This document shows positions 17,704-26,093 of a DNA stretch of 64,000 bases, piece by piece. The notes under the pieces are model-generated. The model was not told the origin of the DNA and made no database searches. It saw nothing but the letters and a program-made list of their open reading frames with translations. Made by a program: the position numbers and the translations under genes. The stretch's first letter is position 1. Each line of letters opens with the position of its first letter. Source of the stretch: Terriglobus sp. RCC_193 (GTDB lineage Bacteria > Acidobacteriota > Terriglobia > Terriglobales > Acidobacteriaceae); the NCBI RefSeq assembly GCF_041355105.1, contig NZ_JBFUPK010000001.1, positions 1,178,001-1,242,000 of the forward strand. Reading direction: 5' to 3'.

Positions 17704-18299
17704 TGAACCACACGCCACTTTTGCAAGGCTACGGCGTTCGCCTTGAGCCGCTGTCCACCACACACATTCCTGCGCTGACCGACATCATTCTCGATGAATC
17801 CATCTGGCGCTACATGAATCCGCGCCCTAGAACGCCGGAGGACGTGACGACACTTGTCGAAGATTCTCTTCTGCAGGCGGAACAAGGGCTGGTGGAACCG
17901 TGGGTGACCTTTGTGGGCGATGAAGCGGTGGGCGCCACTCGTTTTCTGGATATCCAGAGGGCTCATCGCGCTGCCGAGATCGGCTTTACCTGGCTGGCGA
18001 AACCGTGGCGTTCCAGCGGTGTGAATCCACGCGTGAAGCTGCTGCAGATGACCTACGGATTTGAAACGCTTGGTCTGCGCCGCATCGCACTTAAGACGCA
18101 CCACGAGAATCTGCACTCACAAAACGCCATGTTGAAGCTGGGCGCGCAATACGAAGGCACCTTTCGCAATCACATGATCCTGCCTGACGGATCGACGCGT
18201 CACACGAAGTGGTACAGCATCATTGCGGAAGACTGGCCCGGGGTGAAAGCGCAGCTCCTGGAACGTATTGCAGGCGAACCGATACATCGCAGGGCCTGA
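17703..18299 (+). CDS. GNAT family N-acetyltransferase (RimJ/RimL-like)
   Basis: A 198-residue acetyltransferase of the RimJ/RimL/YdaF branch. Features include PRTPEDVTT-type N-terminal spacing, the central beta strands VGATRFLDI and AEIGFTWL, and the C-terminal LGLRRIALKTHHENLHSQNAMLKLGAQYEGTFRNH, in which the N-x-x-S-x-x-x-x-x-K-L-G portion is typical of acetyl-CoA binding and substrate closure. The ATG at 17703 is preferred to a GTG three bases upstream. It overlaps the yvcK stop by one nucleotide. Substrate unknown; cytoplasmic. Confidence 0.85.
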   Translation: MNHTPLLQGYGVRLEPLSTTHIPALTDIILDESIWRYMNPRPRTPEDVTTLVEDSLLQAEQGLVEPWVTFVGDEAVGATRFLDIQRAHRAAEIGFTWLAKPWRSSGVNPRVKLLQMTYGFETLGLRRIALKTHHENLHSQNAMLKLGAQYEGTFRNHMILPDGSTRHTKWYSIIAEDWPGVKAQLLERIAGEPIHRRA

Positions 18300-18327
18300 T
18301 CACCCTCCGACTCGCTACAATGGAAGG

Positions 18328-19650
18328 ATGGTCGAAACCACTCCCTTTGCGGAGAATGCCGCATCCGCCACCGCCTCCAACGAACGCAATATCCGCCGCA
18401 CCGCACTGCCGAACGGCATGATGGTGCTGACCGAACGTATGCCGCATGTGCGCTCCGTCAGCCTGGGCGTCTGGATCAGCACCGGATCGCGCGATGAACA
18501 GGCGGAAGAGAACGGCCTCTCGCACTTTGTAGAACACATGGTGTTCAAGGGCACCACGACACGCTCTGCCCGCGACATTGCCCGTGAAACCGATGCCATC
18601 GGCGGCAACCTGGACGCATTCACCGGTAAAGAGACCGTCTGTTTCAACATCAAAGTGCTGGATACAAATGTGCCCGCCGCCATGAATATCCTTGCCGACC
18701 TGGTCCTGAACCCGACGTTCACACCGGACGACATTGCACGCGAACAGTCCGTGGTGCTGGAAGAGATCAAGATGGACGAGGACAACCCCGACTACCTGAT
18801 CCACGAAATCCATACGGCAAACTTCTGGAAGAACGATCCGCTGGCGCGCTCCATCCTGGGCACGGCGAAAACCGTTTCCAGTTTTGATGAAGCCGCTGTG
18901 CGCCGTTTTCATTCCGAACGCTTCTCCCCGTCCAACATGATTTTTTCTGCTGCCGGTCATCTGGAACATGAAGAGATGATCGCGGAGATAACGCGCTACT
19001 TTGGTGCGCTGGCTGCGACATCAGACACTCCAGCGCGCTTTCCCGAACCGGCAGCAACACCGCACATCACGCTGCGCAACAAGAAGTCGTTGGAGCAGGT
19101 GCAGATTTGCCTCGGCGTGCCTGCGCCGCGCGTGGATCATCCCGATCGTTACGCGCTATATCTTCTCAGCAGCATCCTTGGCGGCGGCATGAGTTCGCGT
19201 CTGTTCCAGTCCGTACGTGAAGAGGCTGGGCTGGCTTACTCGATCTATTCAGAACTGTCGCCCTTCCGCGATACCGGCGCGTTGAGCATCTATGCGGGAA
19301 CCTCGATTGAAAAAACGCAGGAGATGCTGCGCCTGATCCTGGAAGAGTTCCGCCGCATCAAGGCTGAACCTGTCAGCGACGACGAACTGCTGCGCGCGAA
19401 GAACCAGAGCAAGGGCAACATCGTTCTCGGTCTTGAAAGCTCCTCGTCACGCATGAGCAACCTCGCGCGTCAGCAGATGTACTATGGCCGATTCAACACC
19501 GTGGACGAAGTTATCGCGGACGTGGATCGTGTTACCGCCGCCGATGTGCAGCGGCTTGCTGTTGCATTGCTGCAGCCGGAGAAGATTTCGCTGACGCTGC
19601 TGGGAAACCTCGGCGACCTGAAGGTTACACGCGACGATCTACAGTGCTAA
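18328..19650 (+). CDS. M16 family zinc peptidase (processing-protease type)
   Basis: A zinc metallopeptidase of the insulinase/M16 family, 440 residues from the ATG at 18328. The inverted zinc motif HFVEH occupies 66-70, followed by MVFKGT and the distal Glu region EETDAIGGNLDAFTGKE-type strand; the C-terminal half contains the family's SSILGGGMSSRLFQSVREE segment with the conserved R-x-x-Y-like substrate region GLAYSIYS. Such proteins (PqqL/YmxG/mitochondrial processing peptidase-like) degrade or process short peptides. A TTG-started extension from 18268 would overlap the GNAT gene and is unlikely. A hairpin terminator follows 2 bp after the stop. Confidence 0.92.
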   Translation: MVETTPFAENAASATASNERNIRRTALPNGMMVLTERMPHVRSVSLGVWISTGSRDEQAEENGLSHFVEHMVFKGTTTRSARDIARETDAIGGNLDAFTGKETVCFNIKVLDTNVPAAMNILADLVLNPTFTPDDIAREQSVVLEEIKMDEDNPDYLIHEIHTANFWKNDPLARSILGTAKTVSSFDEAAVRRFHSERFSPSNMIFSAAGHLEHEEMIAEITRYFGALAATSDTPARFPEPAATPHITLRNKKSLEQVQICLGVPAPRVDHPDRYALYLLSSILGGGMSSRLFQSVREEAGLAYSIYSELSPFRDTGALSIYAGTSIEKTQEMLRLILEEFRRIKAEPVSDDELLRAKNQSKGNIVLGLESSSSRMSNLARQQMYYGRFNTVDEVIADVDRVTAADVQRLAVALLQPEKISLTLLGNLGDLKVTRDDLQC

Positions 19651-19652
19651 CG

Positions 19653-19691
19653 AGCGAACGCAGCGGATCCGCCGCATTCGCTGCGTTCGTT
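19653..19691. terminator. Bidirectional hairpin terminator between convergent genes
   Basis: A perfect 11-bp inverted repeat, CGAACGCAGCG (19655-19665) with CGCTGCGTTCG (19679-19689), extended by a G-T and an A-T pair. It lies between the M16 peptidase gene (plus) and the PepSY gene (minus), so it can serve both. Confidence 0.75.
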
Positions 19692-19713
19692 CTTGTACGG
19701 CACCCAGATATTT

Positions 19714-20388
19714 TTAAGGCACCCAGATGCGATACAGCAGCAGGCACAGGGCTGTTGCGATCGCGGCCAGCAACAGGCCGCTGGTACGACGCTTGTAGAT
19801 GAAGAAGATCAGCACCAGTCCCGAAAGCGATACCAGCGTGAGCAGGATAGCGGAGCCGTCAATCACCCACGACCACACCTTGCCGCTATCACGCCCTTTG
19901 TGAAGGTCGTTGATGACAGCGACGAAGCCCGCCTTCGTTTCCACCACCTGGTACTTCGCCGTTGCGCGATCGACGGTGGTGTCTGCGCTGTAGCCGGGGC
20001 CACGAAAGCTGAAAGTGATCTGGTCATCATCCACGCGCAGGTCTTCGGTATTCACCGCGCCATGTACGTGGTCCGTGTTGCGGATATGCTCCACGATGGC
20101 CAACGTGTCGGGATGTTCCTTCGGCCCCATCTCCTTCGCGGACAGTGAACCGCTAAGGTTCTTAACCACCTCGCCATGGGAGAAATACTCCGCATGGTTC
20201 AGCGTGAGTCCCGTCACGGCAAAGAACAACACCACGGCGAAGCTCACCATGGACAGGTAGATATGCAGCCAGCGCGAGACGATCGCGGTCTGCTTACGCA
20301 GACGCACCCGGAGAGGCTGCTGCGCCTTTCCGGGTGTGCTGTGATGACTTTCGGGTTTAGTGGAAGGATTAGTGCTTGCGGTAGTCAA
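19714..20388 (-). CDS. PepSY-associated transmembrane protein
   Basis: A membrane protein of 224 residues, with a first membrane helix at about 35-58 (WLHIYLSMVSFAVVLFFAVT), a periplasmic PepSY-like domain that contains the conserved HDLHKGRD-type segment, and two closely spaced C-terminal helices. I take the TTG at 20388 as start: GGGAG lies 9 nt upstream and the frame overlaps the end of the ApbE-DUF2271 gene by 20 nt, suggesting coupling. PepSY-TM proteins of this kind are linked to ApbE flavinylation and transfer electrons across the cytoplasmic membrane, and they also occur in iron-reductase-like systems. An upstream extension in this frame would be an artefact inside the neighbour. Confidence 0.8.
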   Translation of the reverse strand: MTTASTNPSTKPESHHSTPGKAQQPLRVRLRKQTAIVSRWLHIYLSMVSFAVVLFFAVTGLTLNHAEYFSHGEVVKNLSGSLSAKEMGPKEHPDTLAIVEHIRNTDHVHGAVNTEDLRVDDDQITFSFRGPGYSADTTVDRATAKYQVVETKAGFVAVINDLHKGRDSGKVWSWVIDGSAILLTLVSLSGLVLIFFIYKRRTSGLLLAAIATALCLLLYRIWVP

Positions 20389-21937
20389 GCTGCACCACTC
20401 CCAGTTCGTCGCTCGCCGGCAACGTCTTTGCCGCGGGCGTGCCGTTGAAGTTGATCTCCTGGCGCAGCAGCGAGTGTCCGCCGTGCTCACGCGCAGCCTC
20501 AATCACCACGGTGTACGTGCCTGCCTTCACCAGCTTGCCGTTGTTGTCCTTACCGTCCCACTTCAGCGTGTACGAACCGGGTACGCGCGTGGCGCTGGAG
20601 ACCGTTGCGGAGATGTCCGTGCCTTCGCTCAGGTTGCGCAGCTGGTCATCGCGATACCACCCCTTCAATTCATTCAGCCAGCGCGGGTTCTTGAACCACA
20701 GCGCAATGGTGCGGACCGGATACTTGTCCTTGTCTTCGATCCACACCGCAACATACGGGCGACGATAACGCGGATTATCCATGCGCGGCAGTTCCAGCTT
20801 GATCTGCAGTTCCATGGCTTGATTCCAATTGGTACCAGCCTGCGGTGCGGCAGCGCCCGCCTTCACAATGTACGCAGCACGCTCCAGCTTCGGCTCTGCG
20901 TAGTTCGTCCAGCCGTTGCTGCGAATCTCTTTACCCGCAGCGGTCACGATGAGGTACTGTGCCTCCGGGTGACGCTGCATCAGCGCCTGCGATTCACGCG
21001 GCGACAGAATGGACAATGCTGTGGCCAGTGCGCCTGCGGTGGTTGCATCCTGCGCGATGACGCTGGAGGACAACACCTGCGATGCAGGCGTGGCTGTGCG
21101 CGGATCAATGAGATGCGACATGTGCTCGCCCGCAACATCAAACCCGCGGCGATAACTACCGCTGGTGGCAATGGCGCGATCGCGCAGCACCACGGTGTCG
21201 ATGGCGGCATCGTTCTCGGTGTGCGCCTGTGGATTGGCAACATCCACCCGCTGCGTGAGCGCGCCACGCGTAACAATGTCGCCGCCAACATTCAGCATGA
21301 CGCCTGTCGCACCCGCATGCAGAGCGGCTTCCGCAGCCTTCTCCGTGATCCAGCTCTTCGTGAACGTGGCAAGAACCAGCGGCGCCCCGCCCAGACGTGT
21401 CGCCGTGCCATGGACGCGATCCAGTGACCAGTGCGGCTGCTTCATGGCCTGCACCACAGCAGCAAGCTGTTCCGTGGAAGGCGCTGCACCCTTTACCGCC
21501 GCGCTACGCCACACCTTGGCAGCCGTCTCGCTGGACGCATTCAGAACACCGCCCGTCTCGCCCTGCCATGCATCGAAGCGCGCCAGCACTTCCATCAACT
21601 CCGGCGATACCTTCACCGCAACGCCACGCGTCCGCTGCCAGCGCGAAAATTCACTGTCAGCATTCCATGCGCTGAGCTTTACCGACAGACGATCAAACTC
21701 CGCAAGAGCCGCCTTCTCCGCCACACGCGCATCGTGCTGCGACGGTGCGCTGATGGCCGCATCCAGCGATGTTCCCAGCACATTCTCATGCGAAAAACCC
21801 CATGTACCCGCAGCATCCTTCGCCGGAGTCACCGTGAGTTCCGCCGCATGTGCCGCCACAAAACCAGGCAGCAGACCCAATGTAATAGCAGCCAAAGAGG
21901 TAACGCTACCTCTCATAATCGAAACAGTCTTTTTCAC
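20369..21937 (-). CDS. ApbE FAD:protein FMN transferase fused to DUF2271
   Basis: Two domains share one exported polypeptide of 522 residues. After a signal peptide (hydrophobic core near 10-30, ending AAHAAE), residues about 35-330 match ApbE: GETGGVLNASSE-like region, LNVGGDIVTRG, SGSYRRGF, HLIDPRTATPA and DATTAGALATALSIL, the last three forming the FAD/metal site. ApbE attaches FMN covalently to Thr/Ser of acceptor proteins outside the cytoplasm. Residues about 360-522 match DUF2271, including PYVAVWIEDKD and LKWDGKDNNGKLVKAGTY. The GTG at 21937 is chosen because GGGAGA sits 7 nt upstream; another in-frame GTG lies 6 nt earlier. The overlapping PepSY gene is the obvious redox partner. Confidence 0.87.
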   Translation of the reverse strand: MKKTVSIMRGSVTSLAAITLGLLPGFVAAHAAELTVTPAKDAAGTWGFSHENVLGTSLDAAISAPSQHDARVAEKAALAEFDRLSVKLSAWNADSEFSRWQRTRGVAVKVSPELMEVLARFDAWQGETGGVLNASSETAAKVWRSAAVKGAAPSTEQLAAVVQAMKQPHWSLDRVHGTATRLGGAPLVLATFTKSWITEKAAEAALHAGATGVMLNVGGDIVTRGALTQRVDVANPQAHTENDAAIDTVVLRDRAIATSGSYRRGFDVAGEHMSHLIDPRTATPASQVLSSSVIAQDATTAGALATALSILSPRESQALMQRHPEAQYLIVTAAGKEIRSNGWTNYAEPKLERAAYIVKAGAAAPQAGTNWNQAMELQIKLELPRMDNPRYRRPYVAVWIEDKDKYPVRTIALWFKNPRWLNELKGWYRDDQLRNLSEGTDISATVSSATRVPGSYTLKWDGKDNNGKLVKAGTYTVVIEAAREHGGHSLLRQEINFNGTPAAKTLPASDELGVVQLDYRKH

Positions 21938-22025
21938 AAACACATCTCCCGGAGGTGAAATCCGTACAGGGGAAAACCTTGCTGCTCATTGATATCGACG
22001 TTGAAACGCAGGAATTTGTTGCGAT

Positions 22026-22868
22026 TTAAGGACGAGGCTGGCCTTCTCCCTGAGGGCGCTGACCGCCAGCGGGTCCACCCGGTCCACGTCCCTGCGGCTG
22101 CTTCTCCATGTAAGCGGTGGCCTCATCCATGTCGACCTTGCCGTCATGGTTCGTATCAATCGCCTCAAACTGCGCCTGCATACGATCCGGCATCTCTTCC
22201 TTGATCAGAAAACCGTCCTTGTTCGTATCCCACTCGTCAAAGAGGTGCTCGGCGCGCTGACGGGGTGTCTGCTGGCGCATGCGAAGTTCCGCTGTGGACA
22301 GTGTGCCATCGCCGTCCTTGTCCAGCGTCTTCAGCGCAGCAGGAGCATTCGCAATTTCCGCCGCGGAGAGAATGCCGTCCTTGTCCACATCCAGCGCAAT
22401 CATGATGGGGTCCATGCTGTTGAAGTTGCCGCGACCAACAGGGCGCCCCTGAGGGTCAGCCTGCTTGCCGGACATGGCGGCGATCTCTTCTTTGGTCAGC
22501 TTGCCGTCGTGATTGGTATCGCCACGCTCAAAGAGCGGCTTCATCCGCTCAGGCACTTCGTCCGCCGTCAGAACGCCGTCGCCATTCTTGTCCAGCAGCA
22601 TCAGGCGCTGCTCCAGGTCGCTGGTGGCAGTCTTGTCTTCCAGGCGCGGACTGTATTCCGCTGATGTGATCTGCCCATCGCCATTCTTATCCAGCTTCAG
22701 CAACGACTGCGATGCCGCAGCGATCTCCGCAGCGGAAAGCTGGCCGTCACCGTCCGTGTCCAGCGCTTCCAGAAGAATGCGCTTCGGCGGTCCACCACCA
22801 GGTCCCTGTGCAACAGCGGCCGTGGAAAGAAGAATGGGCAGGGCGAACAACAGGTGCGAGGGCTTCAT
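22026..22868 (-). CDS. Secreted protein with eight EF-hand motifs
   Basis: A signal peptide (residues 1-20, ending AVAQ) is followed by eight EF-hand loops in tandem, each of the D-x-[DN]-x-DG-x-[LIV]-x-x-x-E form, such as [24 protein letters not shown] and [12 protein letters not shown], arranged in four pairs across 260 residues. The tail is Gly/Gln/Pro-rich. Calcium binding in the periplasm or outside the cell is expected. No enzymatic domain is visible. It lies just upstream of the ApbE-DUF2271 gene on the same strand with an 88-bp gap, so co-expression is possible but not shown. Confidence 0.88.
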   Translation of the reverse strand: MKPSHLLFALPILLSTAAVAQGPGGGPPKRILLEALDTDGDGQLSAAEIAAASQSLLKLDKNGDGQITSAEYSPRLEDKTATSDLEQRLMLLDKNGDGVLTADEVPERMKPLFERGDTNHDGKLTKEEIAAMSGKQADPQGRPVGRGNFNSMDPIMIALDVDKDGILSAAEIANAPAALKTLDKDGDGTLSTAELRMRQQTPRQRAEHLFDEWDTNKDGFLIKEEMPDRMQAQFEAIDTNHDGKVDMDEATAYMEKQPQGRGPGGPAGGQRPQGEGQPRP

Positions 22869-23005
22869 CGGGAAACGATCCTGAGGAGAATGCGGACTGA
22901 ATACGTCCTTATTCTTTGTAGGACATATTTAGTCCTAGATCAAGCACAAAATTCCAAAGCCGCAAGATGCGCCATGCGATAAACGCCCATTTCCGAGGAA
23001 GATGG

Positions 23006-23671
23006 CTACGCCGGAGGCAGGCCATCCACCACCGTCACGCCCGCTGGAGGCGTGAAACGGAAGTCCGCATCCGAGGCTGCGACGTTCTCTTTCATGTCGC
23101 GGAAGGCAAACTCCGTCACCGTGCCGTCAATCTCTTCGATGCGCAGGCCGGTGATGACTCCCGTCGCTGCGACCACCGTCACCGCAATGCGCTGCACGCG
23201 CTGGTCGCCGGGCGACATCTCATAGCGAGGCGTTCCGCTCAGCGTCACTTCCCCACTGCCTGCTGGCGTTACCTTCAGGTTATCCAGCTCCTTTTCCAGC
23301 TTTGTGTGGCCCAGCAGAAAGCGCAGCGGCGAACGCATGTCATCCAGTTGTTTTGCCGGAACTCGCTGCGCCTGCGGATCACCCGGCGTGTAGCTGATGG
23401 CGTATTTGCCGTCCAGCACGAACAGTTTCCCGTTGCTGTACTGCCAGCGCATACGCCCCGGCTTCTTCAACAGCAGCGTGCCGCTCTCAGTCCGCTGCTG
23501 GCCCATGCCGCTGTAATGCTCAGTGTAGGACGAGCGCAGAGTGGCCAGATGGTTGTAGTGATCGTCGATTTTCGATGCAATGGCATGGACATCCTGTGCA
23601 TGCACTGACCCAGTCAACACAGCCACCGCGGCAAATCCTGTAAGAAACTTCATCGTTTTGCTAAGACGCAC
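23006..23671 (-). CDS. LolA-like outer-membrane lipoprotein carrier
   Basis: The 221-residue protein has a signal peptide ending VHAQ near residue 26, then a LolA/LolB-type fold pattern: YTEHYSGMGQQRTESGTLLLKKPGRMRWQYSNGKLFVLDGKYAISYTPGD-like strands (shown here only in part as KKPGRMRWQYS and LFVLDGKYAISY). LolA shuttles lipoproteins through the periplasm from LolCDE to the outer membrane. The start is taken at a GTG (23671) preceded by GGGAGA; an ATG 18 nt later is an alternative. It may be a divergent LolA paralogue rather than the housekeeping one. Confidence 0.8.
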   Translation of the reverse strand: MRLSKTMKFLTGFAAVAVLTGSVHAQDVHAIASKIDDHYNHLATLRSSYTEHYSGMGQQRTESGTLLLKKPGRMRWQYSNGKLFVLDGKYAISYTPGDPQAQRVPAKQLDDMRSPLRFLLGHTKLEKELDNLKVTPAGSGEVTLSGTPRYEMSPGDQRVQRIAVTVVAATGVITGLRIEEIDGTVTEFAFRDMKENVAASDADFRFTPPAGVTVVDGLPPA

Positions 23672-23745
23672 AAACTCTCCCGGTAGTCATCCCGTACAGA
23701 CGAAAGGCGCAGCCGAAGCTGCGCCTCTTCAAACACCAGAACCCG

Positions 23746-24258
23746 CTACTGAATGGGCTGGGTGCAGGCAGTGCCGCCTTTGGGGTCGTACTTGATCTGC
23801 TGCGAATCGTCTGAGCAAAACCCGCGGTCGCCGGTGTTGCCCACCTTCTGCGGAACAGCGGTGATCTCGTACGAGGTGTACTGATCCTGGTTGTTAATCG
23901 TCACCTTGTTGCAGTTCACCAGCGCGAAGGTGTAACCCGCCTTCTCGCCACCTGCCAGATCGGTAGGCAGCAGGCCTGCTGCTGCGGGAGTAGGAGCTGC
24001 TCCCTTATCGCCACCCAGCGCTGCCAGCGAACAGGCGTAACCATTAGCGGGATACGTCTGCTGATACTGCAACTGCGCCGCCACAATGGCGCGGATGGAC
24101 TGGATGGCTGATGTCTCGTTACCCTGGCGCTTGATACGCGTAATGTTGGGGATCGCGAAGGTGGCGATGATGATGATGATGGACATCACGATCAGCAGTT
24201 CAATGAGTGTAAAGCCCTCATCCTGGCGCGATGTACGGTGGCGGTTCGGGAAAGTCAT
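23746..24258 (-). CDS. Type IV pilin / pseudopilin-like protein
   Basis: The N-terminus is a class III signal: a short basic leader ending at Gly15, then FTLIELLIVMSIIIII, the hydrophobic pilin helix with the Glu at position +5 of the mature protein. The mature 155-residue protein contains ARG/Ile-rich helix residues, then a globular domain with Cys pairs (YACSLAAL, ALVNCNK, RGFCSDD, TACTQP). It could be a major pilin PilA or a GspG-like pseudopilin. No assembly genes (pilB, pilC, pilQ, pilD) are in the window, so it is an isolated pilin gene. GAGGATCCGC precedes the ATG. Confidence 0.88.
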   Translation of the reverse strand: MTFPNRHRTSRQDEGFTLIELLIVMSIIIIIATFAIPNITRIKRQGNETSAIQSIRAIVAAQLQYQQTYPANGYACSLAALGGDKGAAPTPAAAGLLPTDLAGGEKAGYTFALVNCNKVTINNQDQYTSYEITAVPQKVGNTGDRGFCSDDSQQIKYDPKGGTACTQPIQ

Positions 24259-24375
24259 GCGGATCCTCAGCGAGTTCGTCAGCCCTGCTCTGAGAGACGG
24301 AGCGGAAAGCGAATCGACAACACAAACTGTAGCAAAAAGAAGTCAGGTCTGTTGTGTATGGGGTAAAGCGAAAAT

Positions 24376-24774
24376 TTACTGAGCGGGCAATGTGTAGGTG
24401 AAGTCATAACTATGGCCGGATTTGTCGATGGCGATCTGCAGGGTACCTTCAATCCCCTTTAAATCGCCGGTCCCGGTATTTGGAAGCACGCTGACCTCCA
24501 TGACGCCACTCTTCGGATTGGTGGAATCCATGGTCGCCTTGTGCGAAAAGACGAATGTCCCGGACTTGCCATTAATCTTCACGTTCATCGTTTCCAGTGC
24601 CACATAGGCCATCGTCGTTCCGACCGCAGTGGTGGTCATTTCGCCTTTGCTGGTGCCTTCGATGTCACCGCTCCACACCTTGTCAATGGTCATGCGGCCA
24701 AGCCCCGCAGCTTTGCCGATTTCGCTGGCCTCTGCCGGTTTTACGGCCACCTGGAATGTTCCTGTTGCATGCAT
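24376..24774 (-). CDS. DUF3224 family protein
   Basis: A 132-residue protein with the DUF3224 pattern: ATGTFQV start, KVWSGDIEGTSKGEM, an antiparallel strand-rich centre, and a closing FTYTLP. Proteins of this family are short single-domain beta barrels related to allene-oxide-cyclase-like folds; no activity is established. I start it at the ATG at 24774 because AAGGA lies 8 nt upstream, directly after the TGA stop of the co-oriented membrane gene. A longer frame to 24900 would add a signal-peptide-like sequence but overlaps that gene by 113 nt. Confidence 0.72.
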   Translation of the reverse strand: MHATGTFQVAVKPAEASEIGKAAGLGRMTIDKVWSGDIEGTSKGEMTTTAVGTTMAYVALETMNVKINGKSGTFVFSHKATMDSTNPKSGVMEVSVLPNTGTGDLKGIEGTLQIAIDKSGHSYDFTYTLPAQ

Positions 24775-24787
24775 CTTCGCGATCCTT

Positions 24788-25156
24788 TCAGAGCTTGGTT
24801 TCGTTGTCCCGCTTGCGATTCTCCTGCCCTGCGAAAAAGCGCAACTCGGAAGAACCAGCATAAGGAACGCGGCCATACGAAACAGGGAGATGCGGTTCAT
24901 CAGCCCAGCTTAGCAAATCGTCACCGCTGGCCTGTGGATTTGATTGCGACGGGGAAAGCAACAGCAAAACGACTTCTACCCAAAGCCACGCGATACACAT
25001 CAGCATCAGGATGCCGCAGACATTCCAAAGCGAAGACAGCAGCGTCTCAGGACGCGCTGCGTCAATGTGTTCGTATCCCTCCCCAAGGAACAAAAACACA
25101 GAGATCACAGTTGCCGCGCAGGACAAAATCAATCGCTTCAGGTTTACTTGCGTCAT
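24788..25156 (-). CDS. Small membrane protein of unknown function
   Basis: A 122-residue protein with hydrophobic segments at about 8-24 (ILSCAATVISVFLFLG) and about 41-68 (SSLWNVCGILMLMCIAWLWV and following Val/Leu run), the second long enough for one or two helices. The C-terminal ~50 residues are polar. I recognise no family. Its stop is 13 nt before the DUF3224 start with a ribosome site between, so the two appear to be a small operon. Confidence is limited because the longer form of the DUF3224 gene would overlap its 3' end. Confidence 0.5.
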   Translation of the reverse strand: MTQVNLKRLILSCAATVISVFLFLGEGYEHIDAARPETLLSSLWNVCGILMLMCIAWLWVEVVLLLLSPSQSNPQASGDDLLSWADEPHLPVSYGRVPYAGSSELRFFAGQENRKRDNETKL

Positions 25157-25214
25157 CTTCTTCGTTGGATGCGTGGCTCCGAAGAAAGTCGTGTTCGGAG
25201 TTCTAAAACTGATA

Positions 25215-26093
25215 TCACAGGCCGCTTTTCAACCGGAACGTCTTCACCACTTCCGCAGGGTCCCTGTGCTCGCCTTCCACTTCGTGATTCATCGCCTGCA
25301 TCTGGGCTTCGGAGATTTTTCCGGTCAGCATTTGAAGTGCCTTCAGGGCCGCAGGATGCGTCCGCAGCATGTCCTCACGAACCAACGGAACGGCCTGGTA
25401 CGGCGGAAAGTAATGACGATCATCCGCGAGCACGCGAAATCCCATCGCTGGAATCGCACCGTCTGTGGAATTACCACTGACGATGTCCACCTGGTGGCTC
25501 TGTAATGCGCGATACAGCAGTCCGAGATCCATCACGCGCGGTGACCCCTGAAAGTGCAGATCATACGCAGCCTGCAGCCCACGAAGGCCGTCCGGACGCT
25601 CCTCAAACTCGTATCCCACACCCAGTTTCAGCGATGACGCTGCACTCGCGAGTTCGCTCAATAGGGTGAGATGAAGTCGATCCGCATCTTCGCTCCGCAT
25701 CACCATAGCAAAGGTATTTTCAAAGCCCAGCGATGGCATCACACGCACGCCATATCGTTCGCGATAGATGCGAGCGACTGTATCGAAGACACGCTGTGGA
25801 TCGTGGTCAAGCGGCTGTTTCAGGATGGAGGTCAACGCCGTTCCGCTGTACTCCACATAAGCGTCAATGCGACCGGAGACAAGCGCCTGGTGAGCGATGT
25901 AACTCCCTCCAAGATAGAAGCGACGGTCGACCGGTTCCCCCTGTGCTTCGATCTCCTGGGCCAGCAGTTCCCCTAGTAAAACCTGCTCTGTAAAGTTCTT
26001 CGCACCGATGACAATGCGTGAACCATGCGGCGGATTACATGCCGTCAACAACAGAAGGAATAGCGGCAGCACGAATGCCGCTTTGCGTCTCAC
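25215..26093 (-). CDS. Glycine betaine/choline-type ABC transporter substrate-binding lipoprotein
   Basis: A 292-residue lipoprotein: signal peptide with lipobox LTAC, Cys19. The body matches the OpuAC/OsmF-type binding fold (IVIGAKNFTEQVLLGELLAQ, GGSYIAHQALVSGRIDAYVEYSGTA, and VDIVSGNSTDGAI in the second lobe). Substrates are expected to be quaternary ammonium compounds such as glycine betaine, choline or a related osmolyte; the specific ligand cannot be read from the sequence. It is the last gene of a three-gene unit with 4-nt overlaps (ATPase, permease, binding protein). Confidence 0.9.
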   Translation of the reverse strand: MRRKAAFVLPLFLLLLTACNPPHGSRIVIGAKNFTEQVLLGELLAQEIEAQGEPVDRRFYLGGSYIAHQALVSGRIDAYVEYSGTALTSILKQPLDHDPQRVFDTVARIYRERYGVRVMPSLGFENTFAMVMRSEDADRLHLTLLSELASAASSLKLGVGYEFEERPDGLRGLQAAYDLHFQGSPRVMDLGLLYRALQSHQVDIVSGNSTDGAIPAMGFRVLADDRHYFPPYQAVPLVREDMLRTHPAALKALQMLTGKISEAQMQAMNHEVEGEHRDPAEVVKTFRLKSGL

